The position numbers and the translations under genes were made by a program. Under the pieces are notes generated by a model. It saw nothing but the letters and a program-made list of their open reading frames with translations, was not told where the DNA came from and did not search any database. Below, in pieces: positions 18,106 to 25,608 of a stretch of DNA of 64,000 nt. The stretch's first letter is position 1, and the number at the start of each line of letters is the position of its first letter. Location of the stretch: assembly GCA_964527735.1 (NCBI GenBank), contig CAZGPG010000017.1, positions 1-64,000 of the forward strand, written 5' to 3'. The stretch is from JBEBVQ01 sp964527735 (GTDB lineage: Bacteria > Bacteroidota > Bacteroidia > Chitinophagales > Chitinophagaceae).

Positions 18106-18168
18106 AATGTGACAAATGTGGGAAATGTGTCAAATGTGATTCAACACATTTCTCACATTTGTCACATT
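18106..18168. repeat. AAATGTG inverted repeat
   Basis: A 24-base left arm (18106-18129) and a 24-base right arm (18145-18168) pair with one mismatch around a 15-base loop. The arms are built from repeated AAATGTG words. It lies after the DedA gene and could act as a transcript end. Confidence 0.7.
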
Positions 18169-18257
18169 CAACACATTAACCGGATCATTTCTTTTTCTGT
18201 ACCATCGTTTGGAGCGTGCCCTATCAGGGTTGTAATAGCCATTTCAGGTTTATTATG

Positions 18258-18265
18258 TACGTTTG
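18258..18265 (+). promoter_or_regulatory. -7 promoter element of the GH3-like gene
   Basis: TACGTTTG matches TAnnTTTG, 30 bases before ATG 18296. Confidence 0.5.
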
Positions 18266-18295
18266 CACGTTCCTAAACGGATACGCTTTCGTAGT

Positions 18296-19849
18296 ATGGC
18301 AATACTCGGTAATCTTATCGCACGTTCCCTCAGGCTCCGGAAAAAATTTGTGCTTCCGGTAGCATCACCGCTGGTTTATCAGCGTCATGTATTACGGCAA
18401 TTGCTGGAACGCGCCCAGTACACGGCATTCGGCAAGCATTACGGATTCGGGGATATCCTGAGCGAAGAGGTGGATTTTGTTAAAGCTTTCCGCGAAAAAG
18501 TGCCGGTGCATACGTATAATGAAATGCATGCCAACTGGTGGCGCCGGGCGCAGGAAGGGGAAGAAAATATAACCTGGCCGGGAAAGATCAAATACTTCGC
18601 GCTTAGTTCCGGCACTTCGGAGTCGGCCAGCAAGCATATCCCGGTCACACAGGATATGATCCGGGCAATCAAGAATATAGGATTCAGGCAGCTGTACAGC
18701 ATGGTTAACTTTGATGTGCCGCCGGTCGCTTTCGGAAAAGGAATACTGATGCTGGGTGGCACCACTTCACTGTTTGAGAAAGGAGAATATTACGAAGGGG
18801 ATATGAGCGGCATCAGCGCGATCAACATGCCCCGCTGGGTATCTTCGCTCCTGTACAAGCCGGGGCAGAAGATATCCCGCCGTCCGGACTGGAATGAGCG
18901 TATCCGGCTGATCGTGGAGCATGCCCGCGAGTGGGATGTGGGTACGGTCTGTGGGGTGCCTGCCTGGGTGCAGATCGTGCTGGAGCAGATCATCACTTAC
19001 CACAAGGTCAATAACATTCATGATATCTGGCCTAACCTGAGTGTGTACATCCACGGTGGGGTTTCTTTTGAGCCTTACCGGAAAAGTTTCAGAAAGCTGC
19101 TAGGCAAGCCCGTGACGTTTATTGAGACTTATATGGCCTCTGAAGGTTCATTTGGCTTCCAGGCCAGGCCGGGCGCCGGTATCAAATTGGTGCTCAACAA
19201 CGGGGTTTTTTATGAGTTCATTCCATTCAACAGCCATAATTTCGATGACGAGGGGAATGTCCGGTCTTCACCGGAAACACACCTGATCCATGAAGTACGG
19301 GAAAATATGGATTATGCGGTCATGATCAGCACCTGCTCCGGTGCGTGGCGTTATATAATCGGCGATGTCGTTCGTTTTTCTGATGCCGCCGAACACGAGA
19401 TCGTTATTACCGGCCGCACCAAACAATTCCTGAGCCTTTGTGGTGAGCATCTCTCGGTGGACAATATGAACAAGGCAATTGATACCGTTGCCAAAACATT
19501 TGATATCACAATTCGTGAATTTACTGTTGCCGGGCTTCCTTATGAGAATTTATTTGCTCATCACTGGTACATAGGCTGTGATGATGCGGATGCAGACACG
19601 GATAGCATCCGCGATTTGCTGGATAAAACGCTTTGTGCGATCAATGATGATTATGCCGTGGAGCGTACCTCCGCGCTGAAGGAAGTATTCGTCACGGTGC
19701 TGCCCAGCCACGTTTATTACCGTTATATGCGTGCCAGGGGAAAGGAAGGCGCCATGAATAAATTTCCGAGGGTGCTGAAAGGAGAGCAGCATCGTGACTG
19801 GGAGCAATATCTCAGGGAAAACGGGCTGAATGCGGTTGTTGCAGGTTAA
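18296..19849 (+). CDS. GH3 auxin-responsive promoter family protein
   Basis: A 517-residue predicted adenylate-forming enzyme. Plant GH3 enzymes link amino acids to acyl acids through an acyl-AMP; the bacterial members have no settled substrate. Motifs seen: the phosphate-binding loop FALSSGTSESASKHIPVT (about residues 97-115), the nucleotide motif YMASEGSFGF, WRYIIGDVVRF, and the hinge-like ITGRTKQFLSLCGEHLS, all in the normal order. Full length. I chose ATG 18296 (MAILGNLIARS) over an upstream TTG, since TACGTTTG at 18258 is a promoter element. It stands alone between intergenic repeats, so context gives no substrate clue. Confidence 0.9.
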   Translation: MAILGNLIARSLRLRKKFVLPVASPLVYQRHVLRQLLERAQYTAFGKHYGFGDILSEEVDFVKAFREKVPVHTYNEMHANWWRRAQEGEENITWPGKIKYFALSSGTSESASKHIPVTQDMIRAIKNIGFRQLYSMVNFDVPPVAFGKGILMLGGTTSLFEKGEYYEGDMSGISAINMPRWVSSLLYKPGQKISRRPDWNERIRLIVEHAREWDVGTVCGVPAWVQIVLEQIITYHKVNNIHDIWPNLSVYIHGGVSFEPYRKSFRKLLGKPVTFIETYMASEGSFGFQARPGAGIKLVLNNGVFYEFIPFNSHNFDDEGNVRSSPETHLIHEVRENMDYAVMISTCSGAWRYIIGDVVRFSDAAEHEIVITGRTKQFLSLCGEHLSVDNMNKAIDTVAKTFDITIREFTVAGLPYENLFAHHWYIGCDDADADTDSIRDLLDKTLCAINDDYAVERTSALKEVFVTVLPSHVYYRYMRARGKEGAMNKFPRVLKGEQHRDWEQYLRENGLNAVVAG

Positions 19850-19902
19850 AAGACTCAGATTTTGCTAACTTTACGCGAGCTGTTCACCAACATCCTTCGC
19901 TT

Positions 19903-20967
19903 ATGAAACTGTTTTTATTCCGTGCACTATTACTTCTGCTTTTTATTCCTGCTGTAACATATGCTCAGCCTACAGACATCCGTCATGCAGACGGTTCTCC
20001 CCTGGAATCCCTTTATTGCCGCTATGATGAAAATATACAGATTGAAGGTGTGCCTGCTGGTGGTACGTTTTCGGGTTGCGGTGTTTTTCAGCAGGGTGGT
20101 AACTGGTATTTTAATCCTGTGGTTGCAGCAGGCGGCGCCTCTGGCGGTGCATTCTGCTCATTGATGTACACGACAGGAACCGGGTCGATCACAAGAAATA
20201 TTCAAATATATAATGAAATTGTTGTGTATGTAATTGATGATGCTATTGTATGCGGTGATTCATTCTATCTGTATGGAGACATGGGACCAGTGGGGCCGTA
20301 TACATGGCATTGGACAGGGCCGGGTATTATTATCGATTCGCTCTTGAAAGGAACTTATGCGATATTGCCTCCGGGTAGCCGGGGTACATATGTATTTTAT
20401 ACAAAGAATACCTACAATGGTTGTGAAGCTTCTGATAGTGTAGTCATAGAAACACGCGAAAGGCTGGACTTCCGATTTACAGCAGGAGATACCATATATC
20501 ATACATCCGGTTTGCCGGTATTGCTGGAAACCCGTGCCAACCGGGGTTATAGCATCGTAAGCTGGGAGCCTGCAGCATTGTTCCCCGACCAGACGGCATT
20601 GCAGCAGTCGGTTGCCGTGGATACTCCTGTCCGGATTACGGCTACTGCAGTGTCTGAAGACAGTTGCACAGATATTACCCGAATTCAGGTCCTCGTGTTG
20701 CCAGCCGGAGTTTCGCAGGGGATAGCGCACGAACAAATACAGTTATACCCCAACCCGGCGGTTAATGAAATGCACATCCGGAGCTCACAGCCAATTATCG
20801 TATATATCCGTGATGTTACCGGGAAAGAGGTGCTGCATCACCGGATGCAAGCTGCCGGCGAAGTAATAAATATCCGGTCGCTGTTACCGGGTATGTATCT
20901 GGTATATCTGTCTGACAGGCAGGGCAACCTGCTGCCGCCACAACGATTGGTGAAGATGGCGGAATAA
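19903..20967 (+). CDS. T9SS-secreted protein, type A sorting domain
   Basis: A 354-residue secreted protein. The signal peptide MKLFLFRALLLLLFIPAVTYA-QP is clear. The middle part (residues 25-270) holds PKD/Ig-like segments (GVPAGGTFSGCGVFQ, YTWHWTGPGI, SRGTYVFYTKNTYNGCEASDS) with few catalytic features. The end is a type A sorting domain (IQLYPNPAVNEMHI ... LPGMYLVYLSDRQGNLLPPQRLVK). A TAACTTTA element at 19866 may be its promoter. The next cargo gene starts 26 bases after the stop and is probably cotranscribed. A decayed second copy of this gene, including about 10 identical bases upstream of the ATG, lies at 22850-23274. The function is unknown. Confidence 0.88.
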   Translation: MKLFLFRALLLLLFIPAVTYAQPTDIRHADGSPLESLYCRYDENIQIEGVPAGGTFSGCGVFQQGGNWYFNPVVAAGGASGGAFCSLMYTTGTGSITRNIQIYNEIVVYVIDDAIVCGDSFYLYGDMGPVGPYTWHWTGPGIIIDSLLKGTYAILPPGSRGTYVFYTKNTYNGCEASDSVVIETRERLDFRFTAGDTIYHTSGLPVLLETRANRGYSIVSWEPAALFPDQTALQQSVAVDTPVRITATAVSEDSCTDITRIQVLVLPAGVSQGIAHEQIQLYPNPAVNEMHIRSSQPIIVYIRDVTGKEVLHHRMQAAGEVINIRSLLPGMYLVYLSDRQGNLLPPQRLVKMAE

Positions 20968-20993
20968 GTAATCATAATTATTTTAAGCAAAAG

Positions 20994-22700
20994 ATGACTC
21001 TACGTTGTATCTGCCTGATCGTGGTTTTTAGCTGTATTGCTCAGGTTTACACGAAAGCACAGCCCTATTATAACCAGCTTCCGGGCTTCCTGAAGGCAAA
21101 CGGTGTATGGATATTCGGAGAACAGGGGGGCATAAATCTGAATAAATATCCGCCTGAACCGGTGAATAGCAGTATATATTCAAATGAACAGTGTGCTTCG
21201 GTGGCGGATAGCGTAACGGGTGCTTTATTGTTTTATGCCGGTGGATTATCGAATACTCATTTTTCTTTGAGTGATACCGGTCGTTGCTGGAACCGGAATC
21301 ATAACCTGATGCCTAATGGTTCCGGACTAAAAGGAGTGACCAGCAGTGGCACAACAGCACAAGGGTACTCCATTGTCCCAATGATTGACAGCCCCGGGAA
21401 ATATTATCTCTTTTCACTCAATTACCAGGGTATAACCCCCGGTCTCTATTACTCCGTTGTGGATATGGCGCTGGATAATGGTTTGGGTGATATTGATACC
21501 TCACGTAAAAATATTGTACTGGATCACGAGTCGCTCAGTGAAGCCATGGTTGCCGTGCCCGGGAATAATTGTGATGTCTGGCTGCTGGTGCATACGTTTA
21601 AAACGCCGATATTCAAAGCATACCGGATCCATGCGGGCGGTATTGATGCCCCCGTTATTTCGGAAGCCGGTCCGAGACTGGATACGTTAAGAGAGTCCGC
21701 TTTGTATAGCATGTGTAATATGGCAGTAAGTCCGGATCGGAAAAATATTTCCCTGGTTAACAATTACACTTCTATTTTCCCCGGGGGGCAACATCTCACC
21801 ACGCCACATACTTCCGGAGTTCATTTGTTTTTATTCGATCCATGGACGGGCAAAGTATCGGATCATATCCGGGTGCATGACAAAAGCATCGGGTACGGTA
21901 CAGCCTTTTCACCGGATAACAGTAAGCTGTATGTCTGGATGCGGGATTTCGGCTGGAGTAGCTCAACGGATGGTGTAATACGACAGTTTGATATCCGTGT
22001 AAAGGACTCCGCCACCATTGCTGCTTCTGCAACAGAGATCATAACACGCGATATCCGGACAACACTTGCATCCCTGCGTTTGTACCGTGATACGATTTAT
22101 GTATCTACCAATGCAAACACGCTCGACCGTATCAATGATCCCAACACTTCAGGTACAGCATGCGACTATCAGCCGGATGCCGTCACGATGAACACTGGTC
22201 AGCGATCCGTTGCCGGCCTGCCTTCGGAAGTGGTTTACCCCTATTACGGCAGTTATTATTTTTCGAATGATACTCAGGCGCTCATTACAATCGGCGGACA
22301 TCCGGCATTGGGCGCTCCGGCAGGTTTTGATCAATATACCTGGGACAACGGCAGTACAGACAGTGTAAGGGTGATTGACGCACCGGGTACATACTGGGTG
22401 ATCAGCGAAGGGAAATGTCATAAACGTACCGATACATTCCATGTGCAGGAGCTTACAGATATTAACAGCATTACCGGTACAGGTACGCAGGTCAGTATCT
22501 ATCCCAACCCTGCATCAACGGTATTGCATATGGATCGATCATTGCATATACGGGTTGTTTCTGCCAGTGGTGCTACCATGCTGCAAAGTCTTCCTGCTAC
22601 GCAACTGGATATCAGCAGCCTGCCCGGGGGGCTGTATTGGATATTACTGATGGAGGAGGATGGCTCATTGGTGCAGGCAGGCAAATTCATGAAAATATAG
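20994..22700 (+). CDS. T9SS-secreted protein with propeller-like domain, type A sorting domain
   Basis: A 568-residue secreted protein. The signal peptide (MTLRCICLIVVFSCIAQVYTKAQ) is followed by a domain with GVWIFGEQGGINLN, LLFYAGG, HNLMPNGSGL, LYYSVVDMALDNGLGDI and VSPDRKNISLV, closely matching the protein at 5155-7281. After a short YTWDNGSTDS segment it ends in a type A sorting domain (VSIYPNPASTVLHM ... LPGGLYWILLMEEDG). The 5155 relative instead ends in a type B domain, so the same extracellular domain is coupled to two sorting signals. It is probably in an operon with the preceding gene. The function is unknown. Confidence 0.88.
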   Translation: MTLRCICLIVVFSCIAQVYTKAQPYYNQLPGFLKANGVWIFGEQGGINLNKYPPEPVNSSIYSNEQCASVADSVTGALLFYAGGLSNTHFSLSDTGRCWNRNHNLMPNGSGLKGVTSSGTTAQGYSIVPMIDSPGKYYLFSLNYQGITPGLYYSVVDMALDNGLGDIDTSRKNIVLDHESLSEAMVAVPGNNCDVWLLVHTFKTPIFKAYRIHAGGIDAPVISEAGPRLDTLRESALYSMCNMAVSPDRKNISLVNNYTSIFPGGQHLTTPHTSGVHLFLFDPWTGKVSDHIRVHDKSIGYGTAFSPDNSKLYVWMRDFGWSSSTDGVIRQFDIRVKDSATIAASATEIITRDIRTTLASLRLYRDTIYVSTNANTLDRINDPNTSGTACDYQPDAVTMNTGQRSVAGLPSEVVYPYYGSYYFSNDTQALITIGGHPALGAPAGFDQYTWDNGSTDSVRVIDAPGTYWVISEGKCHKRTDTFHVQELTDINSITGTGTQVSIYPNPASTVLHMDRSLHIRVVSASGATMLQSLPATQLDISSLPGGLYWILLMEEDGSLVQAGKFMKI

Positions 22701-22849
22701 GACCCCGGATATTTACAGGTCTTCCGGAAAGGTCAATCACTTTTACTGAAATGATTACCTGGGGTAGAAATACTGTTTTATCAGGAATGTTTATCTTAGT
22801 TCATTAAAGTTCAAATGTAGTCCGGTCTGTTCATCGTTATCCTTCGCTT

Positions 22850-23274
22850 ATGAAACTGTTTTTACTCCGCGCACTATCATTCCTGCTTCTTATTCCTGCT
22901 GTAACATATGCCCAGCCTACAGATATCCGTTGACGCACAGTGGACCGGACCGGGCATCATTCTTGATCCGAATAATTATAGTACTTATGTAGTATTGCCG
23001 GTGGGCAGCCGCGGTGTCTATACATTGAAGATGAAAGATAGTTATAGTGGTTGCGAGGGTTCCTGCGGGTAGCAAGATGCACCTCCGTTGTCCTGAACCG
23101 GGTATGGTACAGATCCGCGATCTCACCGGTAAAACCGTGCTGCAGCATCGGATGACTGCGGATAGTGAAACATTGGATATCCGGCAGCTGACGCCGGGTG
23201 TGTATCTTGTATGCTTATCGGATGAGCAGGGGCGTACGTTGCCCCCCAGACGGTTGGTTAAAACCGCAGAGTAG
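22850..23274 (+). pseudogene. Decayed copy of the 19903-20967 T9SS cargo gene
   Basis: Three blocks match the intact gene in order. First is a start and signal peptide almost identical to it (MKLFLLRALSFLLLIPAVTYAQPTDIR, then a stop). Second is a middle piece equal to WTGPGIII ... SRGTYVF ... YSGCEG. Third is the sorting-domain end (VQIRDLTGKTVLQHRM ... PGVYLVCLSDEQGRTLPPRRLVK). About 60% of the gene is gone through two internal deletions, and block 3 is in another frame. The upstream ten bases (ATCCTTCGCTT context) are also duplicated, showing that the duplication included 5' flank. Confidence 0.88.
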
Positions 23275-23354
23275 TATTGGTTTTTGTATAGGACGTCATG
23301 TTCCGGTTTCCCAATTGAAATTTTTATATTGTACAAAACATCGGGTAACTCTCC

Positions 23355-23683
23355 ATGCGCTGTTTTCTTATTTTGTTTTTGTTGTGTTCTTTAAGGTCAT
23401 ATGCAGACACAGATAGCCTGCTCAACAAGTTTATTTTCTATAATAGTAACGATAAAGAGACAGGGCCGGAAGATTTTATCTGGTACAGGTTAGGTTGAAA
23501 GATTTAGAGAAAGAGAGCGACCGTTATCCATTTACAGGCTATTATCCCAGTGGGCAACTTTATGTATATGGCTTCTATTCTTCGCTGGATTCTGGTGGAA
23601 TTAAAGATGGCTTCTTTGTTTATTATGACTCGGCCACCGGTATGGTCAAAAGTGAAGGGTTTTTTCTTAGCCTTTTTGAATGA
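23355..23683 (+). pseudogene. Frameshifted fragment of a YwqK/MORN-like repeat protein
   Basis: An ATG at 23355 opens a signal peptide (MRCFLILFLLCSLRSYAD) and about 47 codons ending in a stop after FIWYRLG. Reading continues in another frame from about 23495 with PFTGYYPSGQLYVYGFYSS, then GGIKDGFFVYYDSATGMVKSEGFF. The second part resembles the MORN-variant repeats of YwqK-type proteins (YPNGxLxxEGxY ... KDGxWxYYD). It ends early, in a hairpin. One frameshift and a truncated 3' end make this a probable pseudogene. The family assignment is moderate. Confidence 0.6.
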
Positions 23684-23722
23684 ACGCCTACAAGGCTACG
23701 CCTTTCCGACGTTCATTCAAAA
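23673..23722. repeat. Nested hairpin at the pseudogene end
   Basis: An outer stem TTTTGAATGAACG / CGTTCATTCAAAA (13 bp perfect) encloses an inner stem AAGGC-TAC-GCCTT. It truncates the YwqK-like fragment and could be the scar or end of a small mobile repeat. Confidence 0.6.
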
Positions 23723-23814
23723 TCAACAGTTCAAATGGAATGACTTAATTTTAAACGTTACTAACTGAGGGAAGCTTTCAGAAGGGTGTATTGTTTTTCC
23801 TGTAAAGTTTATGC

Positions 23815-24096
23815 TCACTTCCTGATACTGGATACGTATTGCTTCTTATGTCTGAGGAATGATTCAGTACGTGTAAGTGCATATCCACAGAAGTAGTTCA
23901 CTTGCTGTTTTATGGACTTGCCATGTATCAGAGACGAGAGATTGCTGATCTGCAACCGATACACTCCCGGTGCAAGATGTAATACCGGTATCAGATACAC
24001 TCCTGAAGGTGAAGATGCGTGGGAACCGAAATAAGAATGAACCTTTCCACAGAGGTCTGTAATCTGAAAATATTGTGGCTGCCTAAGATTGTCTGT
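23815..24096 (-). pseudogene. Remnant of a T9SS cargo gene (sorting domain only)
   Basis: A minus-strand open stretch of about 93 codons without a proper start (stop codon just upstream at 24097-24099). It reads QYFQITDLCGKVHSY, then a spacer and VLHLAPGVYRLQISN, then GKSIKQQVNYF, the pattern of a type A sorting domain (DLxGK ... LxPGVYxLxIS ... K). The rest of the protein is missing, and the C-terminus runs on for about 30 residues past where the domain usually stops. It is best read as the 3' stub of a deleted cargo gene. Confidence 0.6.
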
Positions 24097-24174
24097 TCAT
24101 ATCATTGCACTCCTGCAATTGCTGAAAGTAATCGACGTTATGAATGTGCAAGTAGTTTATCTTTACACTTATTT

Positions 24175-24975
24175 ATGTCAGGCAATAATATCCCTTCCAT
24201 AAGACAAGTGACGGTAACCCGCTACGTCACCCCGCTACGGGAAGGCGGCTCATTGCCTGCTATTGCGGAGGCCGATGACGATTTTACCTATGTCCTTAAA
24301 TTCCGCGGAGCGGGGCAGGGCGCCAAAGCGCTGGTTGCCGAGCTGATCGGCGGGGAGATCGCGCGGATACTGGGCCTGAAAGTCCCGGAAATCGTTTTTG
24401 CGACACTGGATGAAGCTTTCGGCCGTACGGAACCGGATGAGGAGATCCAGGATCTGCTGCGTGCCAGCACAGGCCTTAATCTGGGCCTGCATTATTTGTC
24501 GGGCGCTTTTACGTTCGATCCTGCACTGAGTAAAACAGACCCGCATCTGGCATCGCAGATCGTGTGGCTGGATGCACTGCTCACCAATGTCGACCGTACT
24601 GCGAGAAATACCAATATGCTGCTCTGGAACCGGGAGCTCTGGCTGATCGACCACGGGGCGTCATTATATTTCCATCATGCCTGGGAGGGATGGGAAGAGC
24701 AGGCACACCGTCCTTTTGTACAGATCAAAGATCATGTATTGCTGCCGCGCGCTTCGGAGTTGGATCAGGTGAATGACATGTTCCGCTCATTGCTTACGGA
24801 GGAAAAGATCCGTTCGGTTGTGGCCTTACTCCCGGATGCCTGGCTGGATTGGGATCCGTCTTTCACCAGTCCTGATCAGTACCGGGATGTATATACACGT
24901 TTCCTGTCGTCGCGGGTCGGCGCTTCTGAAATTTTCGTAAAAGCAGCACAACATGCACGGCAGGCACTTATATGA
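24175..24975 (+). CDS. HipA-like kinase (HipA_2 type)
   Basis: A 266-residue protein with a HipA-type kinase core. A possible ATP-binding Lys lies in TYVLKFRGAGQGAKAL (K42). The catalytic loop is NVDRTARN (residues 138-145) and the metal-binding motif LIDHG (157-161). It lacks the N-terminal domain and the full length (about 440 residues) of classical HipA toxins. I chose ATG 24175 (MSGNNIPSIRQV), since the open frame upstream overlaps an unrelated remnant. It overlaps the DUF3037 gene by 23 bases, a pairing I recall from other bacteria. The target and whether it acts as a toxin are unknown. Confidence 0.85.
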   Translation: MSGNNIPSIRQVTVTRYVTPLREGGSLPAIAEADDDFTYVLKFRGAGQGAKALVAELIGGEIARILGLKVPEIVFATLDEAFGRTEPDEEIQDLLRASTGLNLGLHYLSGAFTFDPALSKTDPHLASQIVWLDALLTNVDRTARNTNMLLWNRELWLIDHGASLYFHHAWEGWEEQAHRPFVQIKDHVLLPRASELDQVNDMFRSLLTEEKIRSVVALLPDAWLDWDPSFTSPDQYRDVYTRFLSSRVGASEIFVKAAQHARQALI

Positions 24976-25345
24976 GTACGCGGTGATCCGTGTTGTGCCG
25001 CGCGTGGAGCGCGGCGAGCGTCTGAATATAGGCGTTATTCTCTATTGCCGTGCACAGGATTTTCTCTCGGCTATCATTACGGTGGATGAACAGCGGCTGA
25101 AAATATTTTCACCGGGTTTGGATATTCCGCAGGTGCGGGAAGCCGCCAAAACGCTTGAATGTATTTGTGCAGGGACAGCCGCGGGCAGCCCGATCTCCCG
25201 CCTTGATAAGGTTTCCCGTTTCCGCTGGCTCATTGCTCCGCGCAGCGCCGTTATACAGACTTCACGGGTTCACCCCGGGTTTTGTGAGGATGCTGCCGTT
25301 ACGCTGGAACGATTACACCGCGAGTTGGTTTTGCAGGATATATAA
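24953..25345 (+). CDS. DUF3037 protein paired with the HipA-like kinase
   Basis: A 130-residue protein starting YEYAVIRVVPRVERGERLNIGVILYC, the typical DUF3037 opening, and continuing with FLSAIITVDEQRL, GLDIP and FRWLIAPRSAVIQTSRVHPGFCED. No signal peptide or membrane segment, so probably cytoplasmic. Its start lies inside the kinase gene (23-base overlap), which implies translational coupling and a shared job. Whether it is an antidote, adaptor or substrate of the kinase is not known; the context only says partner. Confidence 0.85.
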   Translation: MHGRHLYEYAVIRVVPRVERGERLNIGVILYCRAQDFLSAIITVDEQRLKIFSPGLDIPQVREAAKTLECICAGTAAGSPISRLDKVSRFRWLIAPRSAVIQTSRVHPGFCEDAAVTLERLHRELVLQDI

Positions 25346-25608
25346 GAAGCGTTTTTCTTATTACAAACAATTTAATATTGCGCAATTATTATCTCCAGTG
25401 TTCCGTCAAAATACAGGAACAGCAACCGCTGTATAAATAAATACCGGTGTAGTGCATGCTATGTCTTTTTGTTATATTCGATCCTTATGGTAGTTGTGCA
25501 AGTAATTATATTTCAGCTAATTTATAAATTATAAAATAATTCTTTCTGTTCGATTTTTCTGTTTAATATTAACGTGTTATCAATTAATCTTAAACAAAAA
25601 CTACGAGC
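25346..25608 (+). other. AT-rich upstream region of the 25609 cargo gene
   Basis: 263 bases, notably AT-rich from 25440 on, with a run of weak promoter-like T-rich words (CTTTTTG near 25470). I see no hairpin or gene. The last 30 bases are the A-rich leader usual for cargo genes here. Confidence 0.4.

Noticed and set aside
23047..23274. 75-codon open frame as an independent gene
   Set aside because: It is the sorting-domain end of the decayed copy of the 19903 gene, with no start or signal peptide.
23495..23683. 62-codon open frame as an independent gene
   Set aside because: It continues the YwqK-like fragment after a frameshift and has only a TTG start.
24019..24174. Upstream extension of the HipA-like kinase
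   Set aside because: It overlaps a minus-strand sorting-domain remnant and has no kinase-like sequence.
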